Assembly: GCF_022631375.1 (NCBI RefSeq)
Contig: NZ_JALBGC010000004.1
Coordinates: 372,001-436,000, forward strand
From: Hymenobacter cyanobacteriorum
Lineage (GTDB): Bacteria; Bacteroidota; Bacteroidia; Cytophagales; Hymenobacteraceae
Length of the DNA: 64,000 nt
Direction of reading: 5' to 3'
Part shown: positions 28,334 through 36,827 of the stretch, in pieces
Numbering within the stretch: the stretch's first letter is position 1
How the letters are laid out: each line of letters begins with the position of its first letter
Made by a program: the position numbers and the translations under genes
The notes under the pieces: model-generated
What the model was told of the DNA's origin: nothing
The model's database searches: none
The model's input: the letters and a program-made list of their open reading frames with translations, nothing else

Positions 28334-28957
28334 ATGTTGAATATCGTGCTGTTCGGCCCCCCCGGCGCCGGCAAAGGAACCCAGAGCCAGAAACTCATCG
28401 CCCACTACAACCTCGTGCACCTGAGCACCGGCGACCTGTTGCGCGCCCAGATTGCTGAAGGCACCGAACTGGGCCTGACCGCCAAAAAGCTGATGGACGA
28501 AGGCCTGCTCGTGCCCGATGCCGTGGTCATTGGCATGATTGGCAGTGCCCTGGAAAATAACCCTCAGGCCGGCGGCTTCATCTTCGATGGTTTCCCCCGC
28601 ACCGTGGCTCAGGCCGAAAGCCTCGACCAACTCATGGCCGCCCACAACACCCACATCGGCTGCATGATTGCGCTCGAAGTGCAGGAAGAAGAGCTGGTGA
28701 AACGCCTGCTGGAGCGCGGCAAAACCAGCAACCGCCCCGACGACCAGGACGAAACCAAAATCCGCCGCCGCGTGACGGTGTACAACACCGAAACCGCCCA
28801 GGTGGCCGGCTACTACGCCGCCCAGAAGAAATTCCACGCCCTCAACGGCATCGGTCCTATTGACGGCATCTTTGGCCAGATTTGTGGCCTGATTGACCAG
28901 CACCAAGCGGCCAAGCCCGAAGCACCCGCCGAGGCAACCAAAGAAGTAAAAGCTTAA
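28334..28957 (+). CDS. adk: Adenylate kinase
   Basis: This enzyme interconverts ATP + AMP and 2 ADP in the cytosol. The P-loop is GPPGAGKGTQ (residues 8-17), followed by LSTGDLLRAQIAEGT (AMP site), FDGFPRTVAQAESL and RGKTSNRPDDQDETKIRRRV. The lid is short and lacks the four-Cys zinc site. ATG 28334 gives the standard start LNIVLFGPPG and 207 residues; an in-frame TTG at 28277 would add 19 residues without homology. The final 20 residues are rich in Ala, Glu and Lys and extend past the usual end. Confidence 0.95.
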   Translation: MLNIVLFGPPGAGKGTQSQKLIAHYNLVHLSTGDLLRAQIAEGTELGLTAKKLMDEGLLVPDAVVIGMIGSALENNPQAGGFIFDGFPRTVAQAESLDQLMAAHNTHIGCMIALEVQEEELVKRLLERGKTSNRPDDQDETKIRRRVTVYNTETAQVAGYYAAQKKFHALNGIGPIDGIFGQICGLIDQHQAAKPEAPAEATKEVKA

Positions 28958-28960
28958 GAA

Positions 28961-29104
28961 GTGTTGAATGTTGAGTTTTAAGTGTTGAGATAAACACTGA
29001 CGAGTTGCCGGGAAAGAGCCTTTGGCTCATTTCCGGCAACTCGTTTTTTAACTCCATTCCTCAACTGATGACTCTCCAATCATTCAACACTCAACATTCA
29101 ACAC
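28961..29104. repeat. Inverted repeat around the adk terminator (GTGTTGAATGTTGAG)
   Basis: GTGTTGAATGTTGAG at 28961-28975 has an exact inverted copy at 29090-29104, with extra imperfect repeats of the TTGAATGTTGAG unit in each arm. They flank the hairpin terminator in the same nested manner as the repeat after hppA. Confidence 0.65.
29000..29049 (+). terminator. Strong intrinsic terminator after adk
   Basis: A 21-base stem, starting ACGAGTTGCCGGGAAAGAGCC at 29000 with a single A/C-type mismatch region, closes on a TTT loop (29021-29023) and is followed by six T residues (29044-29049). It ends the hpt-adk transcript. Confidence 0.9.
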
Positions 29105-29122
29105 TCAAAATTTCAATACCCC

Positions 29123-30187
29123 GTGGCCTCCAATAACTTCATCGACTACGTCAAACTCATCTGCCGCTCGGGCAAGGGCGGTGCCGGCTCGCACCACTTT
29201 TTCCGGGCCAAGGGCCTGCCCAACGGCGGCCCCGATGGCGGCGACGGCGGCCGCGGCGGCCACATCATCCTCGAAGGCAACTCGCAGCTTTGGACGCTGC
29301 TGCACCTGCAGTACCAGAAGCACGTGTTCGCCAAAGACGGCGAAGGCGGGGGCGAAAACCTGCGTTCCGGCGCCCAGGGCGAGGACATCGTGCTGCAAGT
29401 GCCCCTCGGTACTGTGGCCCGCGATGCTGCCACCGGCGACCAGATGCTCGAAATCACGGAGCACGGCCAGCGGCTCATCCTCGTGCCCGGTGGGCGCGGC
29501 GGTTGGGGCAACGACCATTTCAAGAACTCCATCAACCAGGCCCCGCAGTACGCGCAGCCCGGCGAGCCGGCCATTGAGGCCATCATCATCCTGGAGCTGA
29601 AGCTACTGGCCGACGTGGGCCTCGTGGGCTTTCCCAACGCGGGCAAGAGCACGCTGCTGTCGGTGGTATCGGCGGCCAAGCCCAAAATTGCCGACTACGC
29701 CTTCACCACCCTCGTGCCCAATTTGGGCGTGGTGGCCTACCGCGACTACAAATCCTTCGTGATGGCCGACATTCCTGGCATCATCGAGGGCGCGGCCGAG
29801 GGCAAGGGCCTAGGCACCCGCTTCCTGCGCCACATCGAGCGCAATTCCATGCTGCTCTTCATGATTAGCTGCGACTCGCCTGACATCAACGCCGAATATG
29901 AGGTGCTAATCGGCGAACTGGAGCAATTCAACCCCGACCTGCTGGAGAAGAAGCGCCTGCTGGCTATCACAAAGTCCGACATGATTGACGAGGAGCTGGA
30001 GGCTGAAATCCGCGCCACGCTGCCGGAAGAAGTGCCGTCCATATTCATTTCCAGCCTCACGAATAAGAACATCGTGCCGCTGAAGGACCTGATTTGGAAG
30101 GCGCTTGAAGAAACTCGTCGCGACGCTGCCCCAACCAAGCGCCAGGGCCTTGGTGAAGAGGAGGGCGATGAAGAATGGCCATCTTAG
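29123..30187 (+). CDS. obgE: GTPase ObgE/CgtA
   Basis: A 354-residue ribosome-associated GTPase of the Obg family, involved in 50S subunit maturation and the stringent response. The N-terminal Obg fold (residues 1-158) has the glycine-rich segments SGKGGAGSHHFFRAK, NGGPDGGDGGRGG and PGGRGGWGN. The G domain follows with P-loop GFPNAGKST (about residue 170), DIPGIIEGAAEGKGLG (switch II) and TKSD (G4). The C-terminal acidic tail EEEGDEEW replaces the OCT domain of some members. The start is GTG at 29123, with FIDYVKLICRSG at the expected place. Confidence 0.96.
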   Translation: MASNNFIDYVKLICRSGKGGAGSHHFFRAKGLPNGGPDGGDGGRGGHIILEGNSQLWTLLHLQYQKHVFAKDGEGGGENLRSGAQGEDIVLQVPLGTVARDAATGDQMLEITEHGQRLILVPGGRGGWGNDHFKNSINQAPQYAQPGEPAIEAIIILELKLLADVGLVGFPNAGKSTLLSVVSAAKPKIADYAFTTLVPNLGVVAYRDYKSFVMADIPGIIEGAAEGKGLGTRFLRHIERNSMLLFMISCDSPDINAEYEVLIGELEQFNPDLLEKKRLLAITKSDMIDEELEAEIRATLPEEVPSIFISSLTNKNIVPLKDLIWKALEETRRDAAPTKRQGLGEEEGDEEWPS

Positions 30188-30223
30188 CGCTAACGCGATT
30201 TAGAAGGTGTTGCGTGAGTAGGA

Positions 30224-30796
30224 TTAGCCTTCCACCGGCTTTCTATGGGTGTAAACGAACCCAAACTCGCGCATTAGATTTTGTAAATCCGGCTGTCCAT
30301 CTATGGAATCCTCTGATTCGTAATCCCAACCGGGTGAGCCAACTAATAGTACTAAAGAATTTAATTCGATAGCACGCTTACAAACGTGTCGAATCAGGAA
30401 AGCAAAGTGTTGTTCATCAGGGCTGAGGCCAACCAGTTTTGGTTGAGCCGATGGGTTGAAAACCGCTAATACTTTTCCTGCTTTAGTGTCAAGGTGTCGC
30501 TGAGGCCCTAGCGCTTTGATTGCTGCGGGAAAAGGTGACCATTGCAATGCCAGTGTGACCGGTGCAATCGGAATAAATACAGACGGTATTAATTCAGCAT
30601 CGCTAATGAGCATTTCTATGTCTCGCGCTTGGTCCTCAACGTCGAACTGAAATGACATTGCAGCACAAGCTTCTTTAGCTTCTCGCGCATACACATTTCG
30701 CGGGTCTTTTAGAACCAGCAGCCAATAAGCAAAGGTGTTGCACCAAGCCTCGCTCCCTTGAGCTTCATTAAGCGAATCAAAATCGAGGCTTTGCAT
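30224..30796 (-). CDS. Hypothetical protein
   Basis: A soluble protein of about 190 residues (198 from an ATG at 30820). I do not recognise a family. It has no signal or membrane segment; the N-terminus is acidic (LDFDSLNEAQGSEAW), and the centre is hydrophobic and aromatic-rich (SVFIPIAPVTLALQWSPF). It is AT-richer than its neighbours, convergent with obgE (37 bases from its stop) and divergent from grpE. This composition, along with its absence from the usual obgE-grpE neighbourhood, suggests an acquired gene of unknown function. Confidence 0.6.
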   Translation of the reverse strand: MQSLDFDSLNEAQGSEAWCNTFAYWLLVLKDPRNVYAREAKEACAAMSFQFDVEDQARDIEMLISDAELIPSVFIPIAPVTLALQWSPFPAAIKALGPQRHLDTKAGKVLAVFNPSAQPKLVGLSPDEQHFAFLIRHVCKRAIELNSLVLLVGSPGWDYESEDSIDGQPDLQNLMREFGFVYTHRKPVEG

Positions 30797-30933
30797 AAAA
30801 TTGAAGTAAAATAGACGCAAAGTAACGAGGTGCCACTATGGCAGCCCGCGCCCCTTTGGCAAGTGAATTGCGCCCGCAGCTTGACTAACCGGCTAACCCC
30901 GTGAAAAACCCCTTCCGACGAATATTTCCGCAA

Positions 30934-31524
30934 ATGGCTAACGAGCAAAACCTGCCCCAGGACGACAACCTGACCGCTGACCCCAACCACGTAGCTGGCG
31001 AAATGGCCGATGCCGACGGCGAAACCACCGATACCGCCGCCGCTTCGGAAGCCTCCGCATCGGCCGCGCCGAAAGCCGATGGCTCCCGTACCGATGCCGA
31101 GCTAGCTGACCTTAAGGACAAATACCTGCGCCTCGCCGCCGAGTTTGAGAACTACAAGCGCCGCACCAGCAAGGAGCGCATTGAGTTGTTCAAAACCGCC
31201 AACCAGGAGTTGATGACGGCCCTGCTGCCCGTGCTCGACGACTTCGAGCGCGCCCGCGCCGCCACGCAGGCTACCACCGATGCCAACGCTGTGCGCGAAA
31301 GCATCGACATTATTCAGAACAAGCTGAACAAAACCCTGCAGCAAAAGGGTTTGACCGCCATGGAAGCCAAGGGCGGCGACTTCGATGCCGAACTGCACGA
31401 GGCCATCACCCAGATTCCCGCGCCGAGCGACGACCTGAAAGGGAAAATCGTGGACGTGGTGGAGCAAGGCTACTATTTGGGCGACAAGGTGATTCGCCAC
31501 GCCAAAGTGGTGTTGGGGCAGTAA
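30934..31524 (+). CDS. grpE: Nucleotide exchange factor GrpE
   Basis: GrpE releases ADP from DnaK in the Hsp70 cycle. The N-terminal 55 residues are acidic and disordered. The long coiled coil starts near LADLKDKYLRLAAEFENYKRR, with RTSKERIELFKTANQELM continuing it. The C-terminal beta domain ends with IVDVVEQGYYLGDKVIRHAKVVLGQ (conserved GYxLxDRVLRPAxVxV). ATG 30934 gives 196 residues; a GTG at 30901 adds 11 residues (KNPFRRIFPQ) and is also possible. dnaJ follows after 145 bases and a palindrome; dnaK is not in the window. Confidence 0.94.
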   Translation: MANEQNLPQDDNLTADPNHVAGEMADADGETTDTAAASEASASAAPKADGSRTDAELADLKDKYLRLAAEFENYKRRTSKERIELFKTANQELMTALLPVLDDFERARAATQATTDANAVRESIDIIQNKLNKTLQQKGLTAMEAKGGDFDAELHEAITQIPAPSDDLKGKIVDVVEQGYYLGDKVIRHAKVVLGQ

Positions 31525-31558
31525 TTTTAGGGTTTGGATTTAGAACAATAAATAAAGA

Positions 31559-31650
31559 CGGTCATGCTGAGCGAAGTCGAAGCATCTCTACCGCGAGAGT
31601 AACTGATTACTTCCTCGGTAGAGATGCTTCGACTTCGCTCAGCATGACCG
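31559..31650. repeat. Perfect 35-bp palindromic element between grpE and dnaJ
   Basis: The arms begin CGGTCATGCTGAGCGAAG at 31559 and mirror exactly at 31616-31650 around a 22-base loop. It belongs to a dispersed family in this window that shares GTCATGC-GAG...GA(A/G)GCA(T/C)CT but differs in the inner bases. It lies inside the grpE-dnaJ intergenic region and could attenuate or stabilise their mRNA. Confidence 0.85.
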
Positions 31651-31669
31651 GTCGGATAACACCACGCAG

Positions 31670-32812
31670 ATGGCTACGAAGCGCGATTATTACGAGGTAT
31701 TAGGCATTACCAAAACGGCGGAAGGCGACGTTATCAAGTCGGCTTACCGCAAGATGGCCATCAAGTACCACCCCGATAAAAACCCCGACGACCCGACCGC
31801 CGAGGACAAGTTCAAGGAAGCCGCCGAGGCTTACGAAGTCCTCAGCAACGCCGATAAGCGGGCGCGCTACGACCGGTACGGCCACCAGGGCATGGGCGGC
31901 AACGGCGGCGGCTCGCCCAACATGGAGGACATCTTCTCGCAGTTCGGCGATATTTTCGGCGGGGGCGGGGGCTTCGAAGGCTTCTTTGGGGGCGGACGCC
32001 AAGGCGGCGGCCGGCGCCAGAAGAAGGGCTCGAACCTGCGCATCAAGCTGAAGCTTGACTTGGAGGAAATCGCCAACGGCGTCGAGAAGAAAATTAAGGT
32101 GAAGCGCTACGTGGCCTGCCAGCCGTGCAGCGGCACCGGCGCCAAAAACGGCACCGACCTCAAAACCTGCCCCACCTGCCAGGGCCAGGGCCAGACCAAG
32201 CGCGTGGTGAACACCATGCTCGGCCAGATGGTGAGCAGCAGCACCTGCCCCACCTGCAACGGCGAAGGCAAAACCATTGTGAGCACCTGCGACGTGTGCA
32301 AAGGCGAAGGCCGCCAGCTGCACGAGGAAGTGATTCCCATCAACATCCCCGCCGGCGTGGCCAACGACATGCAGCTGAGCATGAACGGCAAAGGCAACTT
32401 CCCTGAGCGCGGCGGCGTACCCGGCGACCTGCTCATCCAGATTGAGGAGGAGCCGCACGAGTTCCTGAAGCGCGACGGCAACAACATCATGTTCGAGCAG
32501 TACATCTCGTTCGTGGATGCGGCGCTGGGCGCGAGCCTGGAGGTGCCCACCATCGAGGGCAAGGTGAAAATCAAGGTGGACCCCGGCACCCAGCCGGGCA
32601 AAATCCTGCGCCTGCGCGGCAAAGGCATCAAAGACCTGAACGGCTACGGCCGCGGCGACCAGCTCATTCACCTGAACGTGTGGACGCCCAAAAACGTGAG
32701 CAACCAGGAGCGCGAGCTGCTGGAGAAGCTGCGCGACTCGGACAACTTCACGCCGCACCCCGGCAAGAACGAGAAAGGCTTCTTTGAGAAAGTGAAAGAG
32801 TACTTCGCGTAA
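31670..32812 (+). CDS. dnaJ: Chaperone protein DnaJ
   Basis: A 380-residue type I J-protein that delivers clients to DnaK and stimulates its ATPase. The J domain occupies residues 5-70 with HPD at 34-36. A Gly/Phe-rich linker follows (GGGGGFEGFFGGGRQGGG). Four zinc-finger CxxCxGxG repeats lie at about residues 149-216 (CQPCSGTG, CPTCQGQG, CPTCNGEG, CDVCKGEG), then the C-terminal substrate-binding domains with RLRGKGIKDLNGYGRGD. It follows grpE and ends before a good terminator, so the two form a chaperone unit. Confidence 0.97.
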   Translation: MATKRDYYEVLGITKTAEGDVIKSAYRKMAIKYHPDKNPDDPTAEDKFKEAAEAYEVLSNADKRARYDRYGHQGMGGNGGGSPNMEDIFSQFGDIFGGGGGFEGFFGGGRQGGGRRQKKGSNLRIKLKLDLEEIANGVEKKIKVKRYVACQPCSGTGAKNGTDLKTCPTCQGQGQTKRVVNTMLGQMVSSSTCPTCNGEGKTIVSTCDVCKGEGRQLHEEVIPINIPAGVANDMQLSMNGKGNFPERGGVPGDLLIQIEEEPHEFLKRDGNNIMFEQYISFVDAALGASLEVPTIEGKVKIKVDPGTQPGKILRLRGKGIKDLNGYGRGDQLIHLNVWTPKNVSNQERELLEKLRDSDNFTPHPGKNEKGFFEKVKEYFA

Positions 32813-32832
32813 TTCTATATTGAATAGTTTTG

Positions 32833-32872
32833 AAAAGCCCCGTTTGGCCGTTGGTCAGGCGGGGCTTTTTTC
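32833..32872 (+). terminator. Intrinsic terminator of dnaJ
   Basis: AAAAGCCCCG at 32833-32842 pairs with CGGGGCTTTT at 32860-32869 across a 17-base loop, with a T-run at the end of the right arm. It lies 20 bases after the dnaJ stop. Confidence 0.85.
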
Positions 32873-32966
32873 GTCTGTCATGCTGAACGCAGTGAAGCAC
32901 CTTGTCACGCGTGAGCCAGTCGTTCAAACGTGATAAGGTGCTTCACTGCGTTCAGCATGACAGACG
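32872..32966. repeat. Perfect 32-bp palindromic element after dnaJ
   Basis: The arms begin CGTCTGTCATGCTGAACGCA at 32872 and mirror at 32935-32966. The inner sequence (GAACGCAGTGAAGCACCTT) differs from the 31559 copy in both arms at corresponding positions, keeping full pairing. Confidence 0.85.
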
Positions 32967-33052
32967 ATTGTGGTTATTGCGGAAATTTTCACGGGTGGCT
33001 GTAATGACAATTCCATACAGGCGATTCACTCCCCGAAACACTCTTACCCCGC

Positions 33053-33562
33053 ATGGCCTCCGCCACCCCGTCTGCTGATTTTGTTGCCGCGCTACACGAG
33101 TACCAGCCGCTGCTGCGCCGCGTGGCCCGGCTGTACTGCCAGGATGCCGACGACCGGCAGGACTTGTTCCAGGAAATGGTGCTGCAGCTGTGGCGGGCGT
33201 GGCCGCGCTACGTGCCGCAGCCCAACGCCAAGCTCAGCACCTGGCTCTACCGCATTGCGCTGAACGTAGCCATCTCGAACCTGCGCCAGCGCTCCCGCCG
33301 CCCGGCCCCGACCGAGCTGGATGCCGAGGCGCTGGCCGTGGCCCAGGCCCCGGAAACGGGCTTCGACGCCGACGACCGCGCCCAGCTCTACCGCGCCATT
33401 GGCCGGCTGTCGGAAGTGGACAAGGCCTTTATTCTGCTCTACCTCGAAGACCGGCCTTATGAAGAAATGGCCGACATTCTCGGCATCACCCAAAACAATG
33501 TGCGCGTGAAAATGCACCGTGTGCAGGAAAAACTCCGCGCCCTTTTAGTCCCCGCCGCCTGA
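33053..33562 (+). CDS. RNA polymerase ECF-type sigma factor
   Basis: A 169-residue sigma-70 family factor with regions 2 and 4 only. Region 2 contains DADDRQDLFQEMVLQLWRAWPRY and LSTWLYRIALNVAISNLRQRSRR (core and -10 binding). Region 4 contains YEEMADILGITQNNVRVKMHRVQEKLR, a helix-turn-helix for the -35 element. The stop overlaps the start of the next gene (TGATG), so the downstream membrane protein is translationally coupled and may regulate the factor. The preceding 50 bases carry no obvious own promoter. Target genes cannot be predicted. Confidence 0.92.
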   Translation: MASATPSADFVAALHEYQPLLRRVARLYCQDADDRQDLFQEMVLQLWRAWPRYVPQPNAKLSTWLYRIALNVAISNLRQRSRRPAPTELDAEALAVAQAPETGFDADDRAQLYRAIGRLSEVDKAFILLYLEDRPYEEMADILGITQNNVRVKMHRVQEKLRALLVPAA

Positions 33563-34200
33563 TGGAACTCGATGACCTTCGCCGCCAATGGCAGCAGCCC
33601 GAAACTACGCCGCCACCTGTAAACCCTGCCACTTTGCGTAGCATGCTCGCGCACAATGCCGGTGGATTGGTTGAGAAAATGCGTCGGAATACCTGGTATG
33701 AGGTGGTTTTTACGTTGGGCATCGTTGTCGTAGTGCCTTTCTATGCGTGGCATAGCTGGGGGAAGGCCATGGAATTGATGCTGGCCGCCTCCATGCTGCT
33801 GGTGTCGTCGATTTTGCTGATAAATTATTACCAGCAACTGCAGCTACTGCGCCGCATGGGGCAGCCCGATATTCAGGTGCGAGCGCATTTGGTGGCGTTG
33901 TGCGCGGGGTTGCGCCAGCGGCTGCGGTTTTACTATCGCTTCACCCTGGCCACGTTGCCCTACATGCTGCTCATGCTCTGGGCGTTTCATGTGGGCAAGG
34001 AACTGGCGCATCCGGGCGCGTTTCACTGGAAATTTATCCTCGTCCTGGCGGCGGCTTACGTCGTGCTGGGGGCCATTGTGCAGGTAGCCATTATATACCT
34101 CACCCGCTGGTACCTCCAGCGCCTCTACGGCCAGCACCTCGACCGCTTCGAAGCCAATCTGCGCGAGCTGGACGAGGACGAACCTGGCCGAGCCGGATAA
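33562..34200 (+). CDS. Membrane protein coupled to the ECF sigma factor (possible anti-sigma factor)
   Basis: A 212-residue protein with a cytoplasmic N-terminus of about 45 residues (MELDDLRRQWQQPE...) and four hydrophobic segments near residues 46-62, 70-90, 125-145 and 155-180. A basic tail (RWYLQRLYGQHLDRFEANL) and an acidic end follow. It has no zinc-binding HxxxCxxC anti-sigma motif and no periplasmic sensor domain, so it is not a classical anti-sigma factor. The overlap with the sigma gene and the cytoplasmic helical start suggest it may bind the sigma factor at the membrane, as in other Bacteroidota pairs. This is inference from context. Confidence 0.6.
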   Translation: MELDDLRRQWQQPETTPPPVNPATLRSMLAHNAGGLVEKMRRNTWYEVVFTLGIVVVVPFYAWHSWGKAMELMLAASMLLVSSILLINYYQQLQLLRRMGQPDIQVRAHLVALCAGLRQRLRFYYRFTLATLPYMLLMLWAFHVGKELAHPGAFHWKFILVLAAAYVVLGAIVQVAIIYLTRWYLQRLYGQHLDRFEANLRELDEDEPGRAG

Positions 34201-34350
34201 CGCTGCTGGCCCCATTCATCCGGCTTATTCGCCGCTTGAGGCCGGTTTGTCACCGTCTGGCTCCCGGCCGCTGGCGCACCACGGTGGCGCTTAATACATT
34301 TGCTTAGCGACATTCTTCTACATTTAACCCGCCAATCAACCCTTCTTTCT

Positions 34351-35289
34351 GTGAAACCAATACTGGAAGCCATCGACGTGCGCAAGGCCTACGCCAACCA
34401 CGTCGCCCTCTCGGGCGTGAGCCTGGAAATACCGGAGGGCAGCATTTTCGGCCTGCTCGGGCCCAACGGCGCGGGCAAAACCTCGCTCATCCGCATCATC
34501 ACCCAGATTACGGGGGCTGATGAGGGCGAAATCCGGTTTCGCGGCGAGAAGCTGAACCCAAGCCACATTGCCCAAATCGGCTACCTGCCCGAGGAGCGCG
34601 GCCTCTACAAAAAGATGAAAGTAGGCGAGCAGCTGCTGTACCTGGCCCAGCTGCGCGGCCTGACGAAAGCCGATGCCACGGCCCGCATCAAGCAGTGGCT
34701 GAACCGTTTCGAGATAAAAGAGTGGGCCGGCAAAAACGTGGAAGACCTGAGCAAGGGCATGCAGCAGAAGGTGCAGTTCATTGCCACGGTGCTGCACGAC
34801 CCCAAGCTGATTATCCTGGACGAGCCGTTTTCGGGCTTCGACCCGATTAATGCCAACCTGATTAAGGACGAAATTCTGGAGCTGCGCAAGCAAGGGGCCA
34901 CCATTATTTTCTCGACGCACCGCATGGAATCGGTGGAGGAGATGTGCGACAACATCGCCCTCATCAACCGCTCGCGCAAGGTGCTCGACGGGCCGATTGA
35001 GCTGATTCGAAACCAATTCAAGACCAACACCTACGAGGTGGAAGGGCGGGGCAAGCTCATTCTGGCGCATCCCGATTTTGAGGTAATTGAGCAGAAAGAG
35101 CGCGAAAACGGCCACTTCTACGCCCGCGTGCAGCTGCACGACGGCGTGCGGCCCAACGACCTGCTGCGCTACCTGATTGGAGCAGTGGAAGTGGAATCCT
35201 TCCGCGAGAAAATCCCGAGCATCAACGAGATTTTCATCCGGCGCGTGGGCGAAACCATGCCCGAAACGCTGGTGGAGGAAACCGCCTGA
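34351..35289 (+). CDS. ABC transporter ATP-binding protein (NatA-like)
   Basis: A 312-residue ABC ATPase of the ABC-2 exporter class. Walker A is GPNGAGKTSL (about residue 38), the signature is LSKGMQQK (about residue 134), and Walker B is LIILDEPFSGFDP (about residues 151-163). The H-loop is in STHRMESVEEM. The C-terminal 85 residues form the DUF4162-like extension typical of NatA-type subunits. The start is GTG 34351, which puts LEAIDVRKAYANHVAL at the N-terminus. The permease gene follows after a 125-base repeat region. Its substrate is unknown; Na+ export is known for some relatives. Confidence 0.9.
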   Translation: MKPILEAIDVRKAYANHVALSGVSLEIPEGSIFGLLGPNGAGKTSLIRIITQITGADEGEIRFRGEKLNPSHIAQIGYLPEERGLYKKMKVGEQLLYLAQLRGLTKADATARIKQWLNRFEIKEWAGKNVEDLSKGMQQKVQFIATVLHDPKLIILDEPFSGFDPINANLIKDEILELRKQGATIIFSTHRMESVEEMCDNIALINRSRKVLDGPIELIRNQFKTNTYEVEGRGKLILAHPDFEVIEQKERENGHFYARVQLHDGVRPNDLLRYLIGAVEVESFREKIPSINEIFIRRVGETMPETLVEETA

Positions 35290-35294
35290 TAATT

Positions 35295-35411
35295 AGCCAT
35301 TAGCTGATGGCTATTAGCTGTTAGCTCTTGCAAAAGGACAGGCCATACGGCTGCCGCTATTCTCTTCAAATAAAGGCTAATAACTAACAGCTATTGGCTA
35401 AAAGCTAACAA
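35295..35411. repeat. TTAGC-rich inverted repeat between the ABC ATPase and permease genes
   Basis: The left arm around 35295-35328 (AGCTGATGGCTATTAGCTGT) and the right arm around 35378-35411 are imperfect inverted copies built of TTAGC/GCTAA units. The intervening 45 bases are unrelated. It is a different repeat type from the GTCATGC palindromes. Confidence 0.6.
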
Positions 35412-35414
35412 AAC

Positions 35415-36809
35415 ATGGCTTCCAAATTTTTCCTCATTGCCCAGCGCGAATACCTCACCCGCGTGCGCAAAAAAGCCTTTATTGTGCTCACGCTGGCCGT
35501 GCCGCTGCTGCTGGCGGCGTTCGGCTTTATCATTGCCAAAGTGGCCAGCTCCGACAACGACACCACCGACGTGGTAGAAGTGCGCGACGACTCGGGCCTG
35601 AACGTGGCCAGCCGCCTCGCCAGCACCCCGCAGCTGCGCTTCGAAGCGGCCACCGGCACGCTGGCCGAAGCCAAAAAAGGCTTCCTGAAAGCCAAGCACG
35701 ACGGCCTGGTGTACCTGCCCACCGGCCTCGACGTGGAGAAGCCCACCGGCGTGCAGTTTTTTGGCAAGGGCAACATCAGCTTGAAAAAGCAGCTGGCCGT
35801 GGAATCGGCGCTTAACAAAGCCTTTTCGGAACTGAAAATGCAGAAGTCCGGCCTCACGCAGGACCAGCTCGACCGCCTGCGCTCGAAAGTGGATATGCAG
35901 GCTGTGAGCCTCGACGAAACCGGCAAGGAGGCTAATAGCAACGCGCTGGCTACGTCGGGCGTGTCGTATGCGCTGGCGCTGGCCATTTACATGTTCATTT
36001 TCATCTACGGCGTGCAGATTATGCGCGGGGTGGGGGAGGAGAAGTCGAGCCGCATCATGGAAGTGATGTTGTCGTCGGTGAAGCCATTTGACTTGATGAT
36101 GGGCAAGATTGTGGGCATTGCGGCGGTGGGCCTCACCCAGTTTCTGCTGTGGGGCGTGCTCTCGTTTGGCGTAAGCTCGGTGGTGTTGCCGTTGCTAACG
36201 GGTAAGGAAAAACCGAAAACCGAAGTAGCGGCCGGCACGGCGGCCCCCGGCGCGGCGGCCACTGCGGCTGACAACGACGAGCCCCAAAGCGCGGGCGAGC
36301 GGTTCGACAAAAGCATGGAGGCGCAGAAGCAACAGCCCGTCATGACAGGCCGCTTTAAAGCTTTTGAGGCATTGGCTAATCTGCCGCTGGGTACCATTTT
36401 GTTCGGCTTTATTGCCTATTTCCTCGGCGGCTACCTGCTCTACGGGGCGCTGTTTGGGGCCGTGGGCGCGGCCGTCGACGACCAGACCGATACCCAGCAA
36501 TTCATGTTCCCCATCACGATGCCGCTCATTCTGAGCTACATCGTGGGTGTGTCCGTCATTCTGCGCAACCCCGACGGGCCGGTGGCTTTCTGGATGTCGA
36601 TGTTCCCGCTCACTTCACCCATTGCCATGGTCATTCGCCTGCCGTTTGGCGTGCCGATGTGGCAGCTGGGCCTGTCGGTCTTCCTGCTCATTCTGGGCTT
36701 TGTCGGCACGGTATGGGTGGCGGCGCGCATCTACCGCGTGGGCGTGCTGATGTACGGCAAGAAGGTGACGTACAAGGAGCTGGGCAAGTGGATGTTTTAT
36801 AAGGGCTAA
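35415..36809 (+). CDS. ABC transporter permease (NatB/ABC-2 type)
   Basis: A 464-residue membrane subunit pairing with the upstream ATPase. The N-terminus FFLIAQREYLTRVRKKAFIV is the typical cytoplasmic start of NatB-like permeases. The first membrane helix is near residues 25-45. A periplasmic domain of about 140 residues follows (KVASSDNDTTDVVEVRDDSG to LDETGKEANSNAL). Then come helices near residues 180-200, 230-255, 325-350, 370-385 and 405-440. GVGEEKSSRIMEVMLSSVKPFDLMMGKI is the conserved coupling helix. An Ala/Pro/Gln-rich cytoplasmic insertion occurs at about residues 262-305. Confidence 0.88.
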   Translation: MASKFFLIAQREYLTRVRKKAFIVLTLAVPLLLAAFGFIIAKVASSDNDTTDVVEVRDDSGLNVASRLASTPQLRFEAATGTLAEAKKGFLKAKHDGLVYLPTGLDVEKPTGVQFFGKGNISLKKQLAVESALNKAFSELKMQKSGLTQDQLDRLRSKVDMQAVSLDETGKEANSNALATSGVSYALALAIYMFIFIYGVQIMRGVGEEKSSRIMEVMLSSVKPFDLMMGKIVGIAAVGLTQFLLWGVLSFGVSSVVLPLLTGKEKPKTEVAAGTAAPGAAATAADNDEPQSAGERFDKSMEAQKQQPVMTGRFKAFEALANLPLGTILFGFIAYFLGGYLLYGALFGAVGAAVDDQTDTQQFMFPITMPLILSYIVGVSVILRNPDGPVAFWMSMFPLTSPIAMVIRLPFGVPMWQLGLSVFLLILGFVGTVWVAARIYRVGVLMYGKKVTYKELGKWMFYKG

Positions 36810-36827
36810 CGCTTTTATCTTCGCGGC

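Noticed and set aside
27647..28906. 419-codon minus-strand frame antisense to hpt and adk
   Set aside because: It overlaps two well-supported genes and its residues are rich in His, Val and Gly, a typical shadow frame in GC-rich DNA.
31700..32758. 352-codon minus-strand frame opposite dnaJ
   Set aside because: dnaJ has all its domains; the opposite frame is low-complexity.
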